64,000 bases of DNA from Soonwooa sp032062245 (GCF_032062245.1 NZ_DAMBQF010000003.1:124001-188000), one strand, 5' to 3'; counted from the stretch's first letter, positions 51,540 to 61,112 are shown. Numbers and translations are program-made. Notes: generated by a model from the letters alone, not told the origin.

Positions 51540-51650
51540 ATGAAACCCGAAATCAAAAAGCAAATTCACAATTTTTTTATTGTATTAATTATGTGGGCAT
51601 TTGTTGTTGCCATAATATACTTGGCTTTGATTCGGCTAAAGCAGATTTAA
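51540..51650 (+). CDS. 36-residue membrane peptide between kdpF and kdpA
   Basis: ATG 3 bp after the kdpF stop. MKPEIKKQIHNFFIVLIMWA followed by FVVAIIYLALIRLKQI: a basic start, one membrane helix and a basic end. Four tightly spaced small membrane genes in a row in front of kdpA suggest additional small subunits. No family was recognised. Confidence 0.6.
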   Translation: MKPEIKKQIHNFFIVLIMWAFVVAIIYLALIRLKQI

Positions 51651-51677
51651 TAATTCTATAAAATATTTTTTTCAGAA

Positions 51678-53366
51678 ATGAATACAGAAATACTAGGCGT
51701 TATAGCCATGTTTACGCTAACAATGCTGCTGGCTTTTCCACTAGGGAAGTACATTGCCAGAGTATATGGCGGAGAAAGTAAAAGTGGAAATCGGATTTTC
51801 GGTCCACTAGAAAAACTAATTTTTAAAGTTGCAGGTGTTAATCCTAATGCAGAAATGACGTGGCAAAAACACCTTCAAGCCTTAATAACAATCAATTTGG
51901 TTTGGTTTCTATTAGGTATGGTTATTTTGATGACACAAGGTAGCTTGCCTCTTAATCCTGATCATAATCCTAGCATGTCTGCAGATTTAGCGTTTAATAC
52001 AATTATCTCTTTCATGGTTAACTGTAATCTTCAGCATTATTCTGGAGAAACGGGCATGTCGTATTTGGGACAAATGTGGTTGATGTTTTTACAATTCGTA
52101 AGTGCTGGTGTTGGCATGGCTGCTGCTGCAGTTGTTTTCCGCGCATTTAGAGACAAAACAACAACGCAACTCGGTAATTTTTACAAATTCTTTGTGAAAT
52201 CTTGTACACGTATTCTTTTACCAATGTCTATAGTTGTTGCAAGTATTTTGGCTTTCCAAGGTACACCAATGACTTTTGAAGGTAAAGACGCAATTGTCAA
52301 TTTCCAAGGTGATAAAGTCGAAGTTTCTCGTGGTCCTGCTGCAGCTTTTATCGCTATTAAACATTTAGGAACCAATGGTGGAGGATTTTTCGGAGCAAAT
52401 GGAACGCATCCTCTAGAAAATCCTACTTACTTTAGTAATATGACTGAAATGATTGCGCAGTTCATAATTCCTGTGGCAATGGTTTTCGCTTTTGGATTCT
52501 TTATTAAACGTCGAAAATTGTCTTGGATGATCTATGGTGTAATGACTGTTGGTTTTCTTGCATTAGCTGTACCAAATATCATTATGGAGATGAATGGGAA
52601 TCCAATGATTTCGTCCATGGGGATTGATAATGCACTAGGTGCGATGGAAGGTAAAGAAGCCCGAATTGGTGCGGCGGCATCAGGCTTTTGGAGTATTGTA
52701 ACGACCGTTATCTCGACAGGATCTATTAACGCAATGCAAGACAGTTCGATGCCTTTATCTGGGATGAATGAGCTACTGGCAATGATGATTAATGCCTTCT
52801 ACGGTGGCGTTGGCGTTGGTATTCTTAACTTTTTTGTCTTTATTATTTTGGCTGTTTTCATCAGCGGGTTAATGGTGGGTAGAACTCCTGAATTTTTGGG
52901 TAAAAAAATTGAAGCACGCGAAATGAAAATCGCTATGATGATAGCACTTTTACATCCTTTCTTAATTCTTGTGGGTACAGCCTTAACAGCGGCAATGCCA
53001 AGTGAAGGCGCAGCAACGCTTAATAATCCAGGTTTCCACGGATTTAGCGAAATGTTGTACGAATTTACTTCCGCATCAGCTAATAACGGAAGTGGTTTCG
53101 AAGGACTTGGTGATAACACGCCTTGGTGGAATATCTCGACAGGATTTGTATTAATCCTTAGCCGTTATCTTCCAATTATCGGTCCTGTTGCCATCGCTGG
53201 ATTATTGGCCGAGAAACGCTTTATCCCAGAAAGTGCAGGTACTTTAAAAACCGACACCGCAACTTTTGGATTAATGGTTTTTGCCGTTATCATCATCATT
53301 GCAGCACTTGCATTTTTCCCATCACTTGCCTTGGGACCAATCGCTGAATATTTTTCTATAAAATAA
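51678..53366 (+). CDS. kdpA: Potassium-transporting ATPase subunit A
   Basis: 562 residues. Channel-like subunit that selects K+ outside and passes it to KdpB. About ten membrane helices and four selectivity-filter-like loops, including MVNCNLQHYSGE, HLGTNGGGFFGANGTHPLENP and EFTSASANNGSGFEGL. Complete length for the family. Confidence 0.96.
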   Translation: MNTEILGVIAMFTLTMLLAFPLGKYIARVYGGESKSGNRIFGPLEKLIFKVAGVNPNAEMTWQKHLQALITINLVWFLLGMVILMTQGSLPLNPDHNPSMSADLAFNTIISFMVNCNLQHYSGETGMSYLGQMWLMFLQFVSAGVGMAAAAVVFRAFRDKTTTQLGNFYKFFVKSCTRILLPMSIVVASILAFQGTPMTFEGKDAIVNFQGDKVEVSRGPAAAFIAIKHLGTNGGGFFGANGTHPLENPTYFSNMTEMIAQFIIPVAMVFAFGFFIKRRKLSWMIYGVMTVGFLALAVPNIIMEMNGNPMISSMGIDNALGAMEGKEARIGAAASGFWSIVTTVISTGSINAMQDSSMPLSGMNELLAMMINAFYGGVGVGILNFFVFIILAVFISGLMVGRTPEFLGKKIEAREMKIAMMIALLHPFLILVGTALTAAMPSEGAATLNNPGFHGFSEMLYEFTSASANNGSGFEGLGDNTPWWNISTGFVLILSRYLPIIGPVAIAGLLAEKRFIPESAGTLKTDTATFGLMVFAVIIIIAALAFFPSLALGPIAEYFSIK

Positions 53367-53379
53367 ATTTTAACAGAAA

Positions 53380-55494
53380 ATGAAATCTCAAAATAAATCA
53401 TTGTTTCAAAAAGATATGGTGCAAACAGCACTCGCAGAATCTTTTGTGAAACTAAACCCTAAAACAATGTTCCGTAATCCAATTATGTTTTTGGTAGAAA
53501 TAGGGATAGTTATTATGCTCTGCGTTAGTATTTGGACGCTACTTGGCGAAAAATCACAAAGCAGTTTTGCATACAATTTTGCAGTTTTTTTAATCTTATT
53601 TGTGACTTTGCTTTTTGCAAATTTTGCTGAAGCTATCGCAGAAGCTAGAGGAAAAGCACAAGCGGATAGTCTTAGAAAAACAAGAGAAGAAACGCCCGCA
53701 AAAAAACTGAATATCGGAAACGGCGAATTTTCTCGTGAAAAATCTGATCAATATCCGATTACGGTTATCAACTCATCAACTTTAAAGAAAGGCGATATTT
53801 TCCTTTGCGAAGCGGGCGATATTATTCCTGCCGATGGCGAAATTATCGAAGGTTTGGCAACTATTGACGAAAGTGCCATTACTGGTGAAAGTGCGCCTGT
53901 TATTCGTGAAGCTGGTGGTGACAAAAGTAGCGTGACTGGCGGAACTAAAGTTTTGTCTGACCAAATTAAAGTAGTTGCAACAACCGAACAAGGCGAAAGT
54001 TTTTTGGATAAAATGATTGCATTGGTAGAAGGTGCAGCACGTCAAAAAACACCTAACGAAATTGCTTTAACAATCTTATTGGCTGGCTTTACACTAGTAT
54101 TTATCATCGTTACAGTGACGCTAAAACCTTTTGCAGATTACGCACAAGCGCCAATTACCATTGCAGCATTTATCTCATTATTTGTTTGTCTTATTCCGAC
54201 AACGATTGGTGGATTGCTTTCTGCGATTGGGATTGCGGGGATGGACAGAGCTTTGCGTGCCAATGTGATTACTAAAAGTGGTAAAGCTGTGGAAACGGCT
54301 GGTGATATCGATGTTTTACTTTTGGATAAAACAGGAACGATCACAATCGGAAATCGTAAAGCGACTAACTTTTTTGCAGCGCAAGGAGTAGACAGTCAAC
54401 ATTTTCTAAATGTTATCGCTTTAAGTTCATTAACGGACGAAACGCCAGAAGGTAAGTCGATTGTGGAGTTGGCAGCACAACAGGACGAAGGACAATGGAC
54501 AACGGACAGCGAGAAAATCGCTTATAACAACCGCGGAACAATGTTGAATTACGCCTTGTCTAAAATTCAATTTATAAAATTCACGGCTGAGACGAGAAGT
54601 TCTGGATTGGATTTCGAAAATCAAAGAATTAGAAAAGGTGCTTTTGATGCTATTAAAAATTTAGTGGAAAAAGCTGGAAATACAGTTCCTAAAGAGATTG
54701 CTGAAGAAGTAACCCGAATCTCGACCAACGGTGGAACGCCTTTAGTTTTGGCAGAAAATGAGAAAGTATTAGGTGTTATTGAACTTCAAGATATTATCAA
54801 GCCAGGCATCCAAGAGCGTTTCGAAAGACTTCGCAAAATGGGAATTAAAACCGTGATGGTTACTGGTGACAATCCTTTAACAGCGAAATACATTGCAGAG
54901 AAGGCTGGTGTAGACGATTTTATCGCAGAAGCAAAACCTGAGGATAAAATGAACTACATCAAAAAAGAACAATCCGAAGGAAGATTGGTAGCGATGATGG
55001 GCGACGGAACCAACGATGCACCAGCCTTGGCACAAGCTGATGTCGGCGTCGCGATGAACAGTGGAACACAAGCAGCTAAAGAAGCCGGAAACATGGTGGA
55101 TTTGGATAACGATCCAACGAAGTTGATCGAGATTGTAGAAATCGGAAAACAGCTTTTGATGACGCGTGGAACGCTGACCACATTTAGTATTGCGAATGAT
55201 GTTGCGAAGTATTTTGCCATTATTCCAGCGCTTTTTATTGCGGCAATACCGGCTTTGCAAGGACTTAATATCATGCGATTGCATTCGCCAGAGTCAGCTA
55301 TTCTTTCTGCAATTATTTTTAATGCGATTATTATCCCGATTTTAATTCCGTTGGCGTTGAAAGGTGTTGCATACAAACCAATCGGAGCTTCGGCTTTATT
55401 AAGAAGAAATCTATTTATCTACGGACTTGGTGGAATTATCGTCCCGTTTATTGGGATTAAAATCATCGATATCCTAGTGTCATTCTTCTTTTAA
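53380..55494 (+). CDS. kdpB: Potassium-transporting ATPase subunit B
   Basis: 704 residues. P-type ATPase that drives uptake. Seen: TGES in the actuator domain (IDESAITGESAPVI), phosphorylation motif DKTGT with D316, nucleotide-binding region (KGAFDAIKN), and hinge MVTGDNPLTA ... MMGDGTNDAPALAQADVGVAMNSGTQAAKEA. All catalytic motifs are intact. Starts 13 bp after kdpA. Confidence 0.97.
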   Translation: MKSQNKSLFQKDMVQTALAESFVKLNPKTMFRNPIMFLVEIGIVIMLCVSIWTLLGEKSQSSFAYNFAVFLILFVTLLFANFAEAIAEARGKAQADSLRKTREETPAKKLNIGNGEFSREKSDQYPITVINSSTLKKGDIFLCEAGDIIPADGEIIEGLATIDESAITGESAPVIREAGGDKSSVTGGTKVLSDQIKVVATTEQGESFLDKMIALVEGAARQKTPNEIALTILLAGFTLVFIIVTVTLKPFADYAQAPITIAAFISLFVCLIPTTIGGLLSAIGIAGMDRALRANVITKSGKAVETAGDIDVLLLDKTGTITIGNRKATNFFAAQGVDSQHFLNVIALSSLTDETPEGKSIVELAAQQDEGQWTTDSEKIAYNNRGTMLNYALSKIQFIKFTAETRSSGLDFENQRIRKGAFDAIKNLVEKAGNTVPKEIAEEVTRISTNGGTPLVLAENEKVLGVIELQDIIKPGIQERFERLRKMGIKTVMVTGDNPLTAKYIAEKAGVDDFIAEAKPEDKMNYIKKEQSEGRLVAMMGDGTNDAPALAQADVGVAMNSGTQAAKEAGNMVDLDNDPTKLIEIVEIGKQLLMTRGTLTTFSIANDVAKYFAIIPALFIAAIPALQGLNIMRLHSPESAILSAIIFNAIIIPILIPLALKGVAYKPIGASALLRRNLFIYGLGGIIVPFIGIKIIDILVSFFF

Positions 55495-55527
55495 TCATTG
55501 ACTTGTTTTTATTTAAAATTTAAAAAA

Positions 55528-56088
55528 ATGAAAAATAATATATTACCAGCCTTGCGTATGAGTTTAGCTTTGATACTTGTTTTGGCTGTTGCTTATCCAG
55601 CTTTGATGTGGGGAATTGCCCAGTTGAGTCCCAACCAAGGAAAAGGTGAAATTGTAACTTATCAAGGCAAAAAATACTACTCGAATGTGGGACAGAAATT
55701 TGATAACGACAATTACTTTTGGTCGAGACCATCAGCTGTAGATTACAATGCAGCAGGTTCTGGCGCTAGTAACAAAGGAGCAACCAATCCAGAATATCTT
55801 AAAGAGGTAGAAGCGAGAATTGAGAATTTTCAGAAACACAATCCTGGTATTGCAAAACAAGACATCCCAGTGGATATGATTACAGCGAGTGGATCAGGTC
55901 TAGATCCTCATATTTCTGTAAAAGCAGCAGAGGTACAAGCTAAAAGAATTGCAAGTCTTCGTCAACTTTCTGAAACTAAAGTTTTAGATCTAATAAAAAC
56001 TGAAACCGAAAAACCTGTATTAGGACTTTTTGGACCAGAAAAAATTATTGTGTTGAAGCTCAATATCGCGCTAGATCAATTACACTAA
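55528..56088 (+). CDS. kdpC: Potassium-transporting ATPase subunit C
   Basis: 186 residues from the ATG at 55528 (MKNNILPALRMSLALILVLAVAYPALMWG), with the single N-terminal membrane helix of KdpC. Downstream landmarks are present: FWSRPSAVDYNAAGSGASNKG and ITASGSGLDPHISVKAAEVQAKRIA. It is needed for assembly and raises ATP affinity of KdpB. Confidence 0.94.
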   Translation: MKNNILPALRMSLALILVLAVAYPALMWGIAQLSPNQGKGEIVTYQGKKYYSNVGQKFDNDNYFWSRPSAVDYNAAGSGASNKGATNPEYLKEVEARIENFQKHNPGIAKQDIPVDMITASGSGLDPHISVKAAEVQAKRIASLRQLSETKVLDLIKTETEKPVLGLFGPEKIIVLKLNIALDQLH

Positions 56089-56161
56089 AAAATGATTGAC
56101 GGATGACTATTATTCGTCAATTTCTAAAGAATCCATATTTATTAATTTATATTTTGTTTTT

Positions 56162-56183
56162 CGGCAAGTTGTAAGGCTTGCCG
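56162..56183 (+). promoter_or_regulatory. Hairpin between kdpC and the porin gene
   Basis: CGGCAAG and CTTGCCG around an 8-nt loop, with flanking TTTT/GAAAA able to extend the stem. There is no 3' T run, so it may be a processing or attenuation element rather than a terminator. Its end is 19 bp before the porin ATG. Confidence 0.5.
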
Positions 56184-56201
56184 GAAAATTTCTTCAAAAC
56201 A

Positions 56202-57284
56202 ATGAAAAAACTTTTCTTCGGCATTATGACATTATTTACTACAATGTCTTATGCACAAATCGATTCTTTGAAACAAGAATCTCCTTTAAAAATCAGTGGA
56301 TATGCTGATGTCTATTATAGCTACGATTTCGGAAATCCAAGTCATCACAATCGTCCCGATTTTATGTACGCATTTCAGCGTCATAATGAGGTTAATCTTA
56401 ATATCGGTATAATAAAAGCGTCATACAACAAAGAGAATGTACGAGCTAACATCGCTTTGGGCACGGGTACTTACATGAATGCGAATTATGCTGCGGAGTC
56501 AGGTGTACTTAAAAATATCTACGAAGCTAACATTGGAGTTAAGTTATCAAAATCCAAAGATATCTGGCTAGATGCTGGGATTTTACCTTCTCATATCGGT
56601 TGGGAAAGCGCTATTGGAACCGATTGTTGGACTTTAACAAGAAGTATTACTGCCGAAAATTCGCCTTATTTTGAGACTGGTGCGCGCGTATCTTACACCT
56701 CGGATAACGGCAAATTGTATCTTGCCGGATTGGTGCTTAATGGTTGGCAAAGGATCCAAAAAGTAGATGGCAATAACTCCATTTCCTTTGGTCATCAATT
56801 GACTTATAAATTCAATGATAAAATAAGCATTAATAGTAGCTCTTTCATTGGTAATGATAAAACAGATAGCCTTCGCCAGATGCGTTATTTTCATGACCTT
56901 TACGCCAATTTTCAATTAAACGAAAAATGGGCATTATTAGCTGGATTCGACATTGGTGTAGAACAGAAAGAAAAAGCCAGTAGCCAATATAATTGCTGGT
57001 ATTCGCCTGTGATGATGGCGCATTTTACACCCAATGAAAAAAGCAGACTAAGTGCAAGATTAGAATATTATAATGATAAAAATGGCGTGATGATTCCTAC
57101 GGAAACTAAAAACGGATTTCAAACTTTTGGATATTCAATCAATTACGATTACAAAATCCTAGATAATGTAATGTGGCGTGTTGAAGCCCGCGGCTTATCA
57201 TCGAAAGATAGAATTTTTGAAAAAGATAACCAGTTGGTTCCTAACAACTATTTTGTAACGACATCTCTGGCAGTCAGTTTTTAA
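56202..57284 (+). CDS. Outer-membrane beta-barrel porin of the kdp module
   Basis: 360 residues from the ATG at 56202, which gives a signal peptide (MKKLFFGIMTLFTTMSYAQ). The mature protein alternates aromatic-rich beta strands (ISGYADVYYSYDF; NVRANIALGTGTY; WLDAGILPSHIGWESA; SRLSARLEYYND) and ends in Phe (LAVSF), the mark of an outer-membrane barrel. It resembles the OmpL-like/BBP2 porin group. Lying between kdpC and kdpD, it may admit K+ or act in envelope stress when K+ is scarce; the substrate is inferred from position. Confidence 0.8.
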   Translation: MKKLFFGIMTLFTTMSYAQIDSLKQESPLKISGYADVYYSYDFGNPSHHNRPDFMYAFQRHNEVNLNIGIIKASYNKENVRANIALGTGTYMNANYAAESGVLKNIYEANIGVKLSKSKDIWLDAGILPSHIGWESAIGTDCWTLTRSITAENSPYFETGARVSYTSDNGKLYLAGLVLNGWQRIQKVDGNNSISFGHQLTYKFNDKISINSSSFIGNDKTDSLRQMRYFHDLYANFQLNEKWALLAGFDIGVEQKEKASSQYNCWYSPVMMAHFTPNEKSRLSARLEYYNDKNGVMIPTETKNGFQTFGYSINYDYKILDNVMWRVEARGLSSKDRIFEKDNQLVPNNYFVTTSLAVSF

Positions 57285-57347
57285 TGGAAATAATCGTTTT
57301 ATTTAATTTTAAGTAACTTATACTATTCGAATAGAATTAAACATAAC

Positions 57348-58472
57348 ATGGAGGAAACACGCAAATCTGCAGAAGAATTTCTAGATCTCATTAAAAAATC
57401 TCGCCGTGGAAAATTCAAAATCTACATCGGGATGAGTGCGGGCGTTGGAAAAACCTACCGTATGCTTCAAGAGGCGCATAGTCTTTTAGCTAACAACATT
57501 GATGTCAAAATTGCCTACATCGAAACTCATAATCGTAAAGAAACCCATGCATTACTCGAAGGTCTTCCGATGATTGCGCGTCGCAAATTATTCTATAAAG
57601 GCAAAGAGTTGGAAGAGTTGGATGTTGCAATGGTAATCAATATGCATCCCGAAGTGGTTATTGTTGATGAGTTGGCGCATACCAATATCGAAGGTAGCAA
57701 AAACGAAAAACGCTGGCAAGATGTGATGGATATTTTGGATGCTGGTATTAATGTGATAAGTGCGGTTAATATTCAACACATCGAAAGTCTTAATGAAGAA
57801 GTTCGGCAGATTACAAGTGTAGAGGTTAAAGAAAGGATTCCTGATAGTGTTTTAGCGCAGGCTAATGAGGTTGTTAATATTGATTTAACTGCCGAAGAGT
57901 TGATTAGTCGATTGACTCAGGGCAAGATTTATGATCAAACCAAAATTCAGTCTGCGTTAACTAACTTTTTTAAATCCGAACATATTCTGCAACTTCGTGA
58001 ATTAGCGCTGAAGGAAGTCGCATCGCAAGTACAAAGAAAAGTTGAAACCGAAGTTGTATTATCAAAAAACACGAAGAAAGAAAAATTTTTGGCTTGTATA
58101 AGTTCCAACGAAAAAACTGCGAAAAATGTTATCAGAAAAACCGCTCGTTTAGCAAATTATTATAACAGCAAATGGTTTGTATTCTATGTGCAAATTCCGA
58201 AAGAAAGTGCTGACAAAATAGCTTTAGACAAGCAACGACATTTAATTAATAATTTTAAATTAGCAACAGAATTGGGCGCCGAAATTATAAAAGTGGAGGC
58301 TTCTAATGTAACCAAAAGTATTATCGAACAATGTGACCAGCGCAAGATTACAAATGTATGCATTGGGAAACCAAGGCTTAAACTTTGGAAAATCGTGTTG
58401 GCAACCGATACTTTTAATACTCTTCTTAACCGTTTAGAAAAAGAAAAAATAGACTTGGTAATTCTTAGCTAA
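57348..58472 (+). CDS. kdpD: KdpD sensor half (KdpD and USP domains only)
   Basis: 374 residues, against about 890 in full-length KdpD. Contains the KdpD domain with Walker A GVGKT (32-36 of IGMSAGVGKTYRML) and Walker B-like VVIVDELAHTN, then a universal-stress-protein domain (~250-374, KFLACISSNEKTAKNVIRKTARLANYY). It stops where KdpD would begin its membrane and kinase parts; no such sequence follows in any frame before the next gene. A cytoplasmic sensor module that must signal through the separate kinase encoded 24 bp downstream. Confidence 0.92.
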   Translation: MEETRKSAEEFLDLIKKSRRGKFKIYIGMSAGVGKTYRMLQEAHSLLANNIDVKIAYIETHNRKETHALLEGLPMIARRKLFYKGKELEELDVAMVINMHPEVVIVDELAHTNIEGSKNEKRWQDVMDILDAGINVISAVNIQHIESLNEEVRQITSVEVKERIPDSVLAQANEVVNIDLTAEELISRLTQGKIYDQTKIQSALTNFFKSEHILQLRELALKEVASQVQRKVETEVVLSKNTKKEKFLACISSNEKTAKNVIRKTARLANYYNSKWFVFYVQIPKESADKIALDKQRHLINNFKLATELGAEIIKVEASNVTKSIIEQCDQRKITNVCIGKPRLKLWKIVLATDTFNTLLNRLEKEKIDLVILS

Positions 58473-58496
58473 TATACCACAGAAACGCAATTTGAG

Positions 58497-60215
58497 ATGA
58501 AAATAAAAACAAAATTAACCTTTGGTGTAGGTTTCCTTTTTTTGATGATTATTGTTCTTTCTGTCGTTAGTGGATGGTACATCAATCAGCTAAAACGCGA
58601 CACCAATAATATATTGATGGCCAATTACAATACCTTGTTGTATTCTCGTAATATGTTGCTGACTTTGGAAGATGTTAAGTCCGACCCAATGGCAATTTCG
58701 ACCTTTCAAAAACACCTCCAGAAACAACAAAAAAATGTAACAGAACTTGGCGAAAAAGAAGCTACCGAAAATGTTGCTAACCATTTTGAATTATTAAAAA
58801 AAGAGCCAGAAAATCAGCAGATTATTTCCTCGATTAGGAAAGATATTGCCGAACTAATGCGGCTTAACATGGAAGCTATCGAACATAAAAGTAGCATCGC
58901 AGACACAACGGCGCACAATGCAATTACAGTCGTGTCGGTGGTTGGGACTTTGTGTTTTCTTTTAGCATTTATTTTATTAATTAATTTACCAGCTAATATT
59001 GCAAATCCAATCCAAGAATTGTCGAACAGTATTAAGCAAATTGCAAATCAAAATTACAAAGAACGTGTCCATTTTGAGAGTCATAGCGAATTTGGAGAAT
59101 TAGCAAGATCTTTTAACATTATGGCAGAAAAAATTCAAGCTTATTCTGAAAGTAAACTCGATCGTATCATTAAAGGAAAACGTCGTATAGAAACACTTAT
59201 CGACAATATGCACGATCCTGTCATCGGAATTGATGAACATAAAATCGTCCTTTTTGTAAATGATGAAGCCTTAAAAATTTCGGGTTTAAAAAAAGAACAG
59301 CTTGTCGGAAAACAAATTCAGGATGTCGCTATTAATAACGATTTAATTCGTGAAATGATTAAAGAAATTATTGCTGGGACGCCGATTAATCCTAATGAAG
59401 AGCCGATGAAAATCTATGCAGATGCTAAAGAAAGCTATTTTGAAAAAGAAGTTATCGACATCAACATTATATCAACGGGGGAAAGCGATTCGCAGTTTAT
59501 CGGACAAGTAATAATGTTAAAAAATATTACACCTTTCAAAGAATTAGATTTGGCTAAAACCAACTTTATGGGTACGGTTTCGCATGAGTTCAAAACGCCA
59601 ATTTCTTCCATTAAAATGGGATTACAACTTTTAGAAAATAATAGGATTGGCAAATTAAATTCTGAACAAAAAAATCTTGTTGACGGCATCAAAGAAGATA
59701 CCGAACGTTTATTAAAAATTACATCCGAGTTGCTTAACATTACGCAAGTCGAAAGTGGTGTAATGCAACTGAATATCAAAAAATCCAGCGTTGCAGAAAT
59801 TGTTGATTATGCGGTGATGGCAAATAAAGCGGCTGCCGAACAAAAGCAAATCGATATCCAAGTTAAGCTTTCCGATGATGCAGACTTTGTAACAGCAGAC
59901 AGCGAAAAAACCTCGTGGGTTCTTAATAATCTTTTATCAAATGCGATACGTTACTCGCATGAAAATTCGAAAGTGACGGTTGAAGTGTATCCTGAAAATG
60001 ATAAAATTTTGTTTGTTGTTAAAGATCAAGGTCGCGGCATCGAAAAGGAATATCAAGAGAAAATCTTCGATAGATATTTCCGAATCCCAGGAACTCGAAA
60101 AGAAGGAACAGGACTTGGCTTAAGCATCAGCAAAGAGTTTATAGAAGCACAAGGCGGAAAAATCTTCGTAGAAAGCGAAATAGGTGAGGGTAGTCGCTTT
60201 GGATTTATTATATAA
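58497..60215 (+). CDS. Membrane histidine kinase with HAMP and PAS, partner of the KdpD fragment
   Basis: 572 residues. Two membrane helices (near 8-30 and 143-168) enclose a periplasmic four-helix-type domain; HAMP (~170-220); PAS (~230-330, MHDPVIGIDEHKIVLFVNDEAL); HisKA with H363 in FMGTVSHEFKTPISSIKMGL; and HATPase with N box VLNNLLSNAIRYS, DQGRGIEKEYQEKIFDRYFRI and GTGLGLSI. Resembles NtrB/KinB-like kinases that pair with sigma-54 regulators, which fits the regulator at the start of the module. It is the last gene of the kdp unit. Confidence 0.9.
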   Translation: MKIKTKLTFGVGFLFLMIIVLSVVSGWYINQLKRDTNNILMANYNTLLYSRNMLLTLEDVKSDPMAISTFQKHLQKQQKNVTELGEKEATENVANHFELLKKEPENQQIISSIRKDIAELMRLNMEAIEHKSSIADTTAHNAITVVSVVGTLCFLLAFILLINLPANIANPIQELSNSIKQIANQNYKERVHFESHSEFGELARSFNIMAEKIQAYSESKLDRIIKGKRRIETLIDNMHDPVIGIDEHKIVLFVNDEALKISGLKKEQLVGKQIQDVAINNDLIREMIKEIIAGTPINPNEEPMKIYADAKESYFEKEVIDINIISTGESDSQFIGQVIMLKNITPFKELDLAKTNFMGTVSHEFKTPISSIKMGLQLLENNRIGKLNSEQKNLVDGIKEDTERLLKITSELLNITQVESGVMQLNIKKSSVAEIVDYAVMANKAAAEQKQIDIQVKLSDDADFVTADSEKTSWVLNNLLSNAIRYSHENSKVTVEVYPENDKILFVVKDQGRGIEKEYQEKIFDRYFRIPGTRKEGTGLGLSISKEFIEAQGGKIFVESEIGEGSRFGFII

Positions 60216-60389
60216 ATTATTAAAATAATCCTATCTCAACAAATAATAATTTATAATATGGTGTAGCAATGATGTTTAGATAAGCAAAGATTAATGAGAT
60301 CGTGACTTAGTTTTTCATTTACAAGTAAAAGGAATGTGTTGTATGATCTGTTAATAAAAGAAATAGAATTTAAATAATTTAGAAAATAA

Positions 60390-60421
60390 TTTGGTCAGTA
60401 TATAAAAGCTTTATATATTTG
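60390..60421 (+). promoter_or_regulatory. Promoter of the second tRNA-Ser gene
   Basis: TTTG at 60390-60393 and TATATTTG at 60414-60421, spacing 20 bp, as in the first copy. Confidence 0.8.
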
Positions 60422-60454
60422 CACCACTCAAAACAACGATATAATTATTGTTTT

Positions 60455-60539
60455 GGAGAGATGGCAGAGTGGTCGATTGCGGTAGTCTTGAAAACTATTG
60501 ACTGTAACAGGTCCGGGGGTTCGAATCCCTCTCTCTCCG
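60455..60539 (+). tRNA. tRNA-Ser (TGA), second copy
   Basis: Identical over 85 nt to the tRNA at 49230. The leader hairpin keeps its 7-bp outer stem although five leader bases differ. Its own terminator follows and is unrelated in sequence to that of the first copy. Confidence 0.96.
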
Positions 60540-60545
60540 CACATG

Positions 60546-60578
60546 AAATCCTAAACATAATGTTTAGGATTTTTTTAT
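60546..60578 (+). terminator. Terminator of the second tRNA-Ser gene
   Basis: AAATCCTAAACA, loop TAA, TGTTTAGGATTT, then a T run. Confidence 0.88.
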
Positions 60579-60614
60579 ACAGTTCATCTACGTAATATTA
60601 CAATATTAGATTAA

Positions 60615-61112
60615 ACAAAAGCCGATCTAAAAGTCAAAGAAATCTTATTAACATTAGACGATATTGGTTCAGTTAGAAAACAGGACAATGATTCTTGAGC
60701 ATTTTCATGTTACATAAATTGAACGAATTACAAAAAATCTCTATTATAGGGAAAAATTTCGATACGAAAAAGCGAAAAATTTCCAATTAGAGATCGCAAA
60801 CTATTTCAATCATCGCTTGGAATCTACTAAATTGTTGAACATCTTCAACTTTCTGAGGATACGCTGGAAACCGAATTAGAGTCTTAAGTCAAAACAATTG
60901 AAAAGTACGATTAAGAATTTAATGATGAAATCCTTATGCTATAAAATAAACAAACAGCTTGCTTGGCTTCTAGTGCAGAAGGATTTCTGCTGAAGAGCAA
61001 AGAGTAAAATTAGGAATATCGTCAATCAGCGTTTTGTACTCGAAATTTCAGTTGTTCTTAGTCTAAAATTAAAAGAATATGATAGCTTTAATAAAGAAAT
61101 ACTAAGGAAATA
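60615..61112 (+). pseudogene. Decayed coding region, family not recognised
   Basis: No intact gene, but protein-like pieces change frame: 60615-60698 (KADLKVKEILLTLDDIGSVR), 60718-60879 (YEKAKNFQLEIANYFNHRLE), then in another frame 60837-60942 (EHLQLSEDTLETELES with stops), and 60955-61112 (VLSLKLKEYDSFNKEIL). The pieces are in the same strand and order and separated by stops and shifts, as in an old pseudogene. I do not recognise the parent family. The rest of this gap to 61238 shows nothing else. Confidence 0.45.

Larger units (their letters stand above)
60379..60540 (+). repeat. Direct repeat, right copy (tRNA-Ser locus)
   Basis: Same orientation and nearly identical to 49154-49315. The distance between the copies is 11,225 bp. 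Confidence 0.9.
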
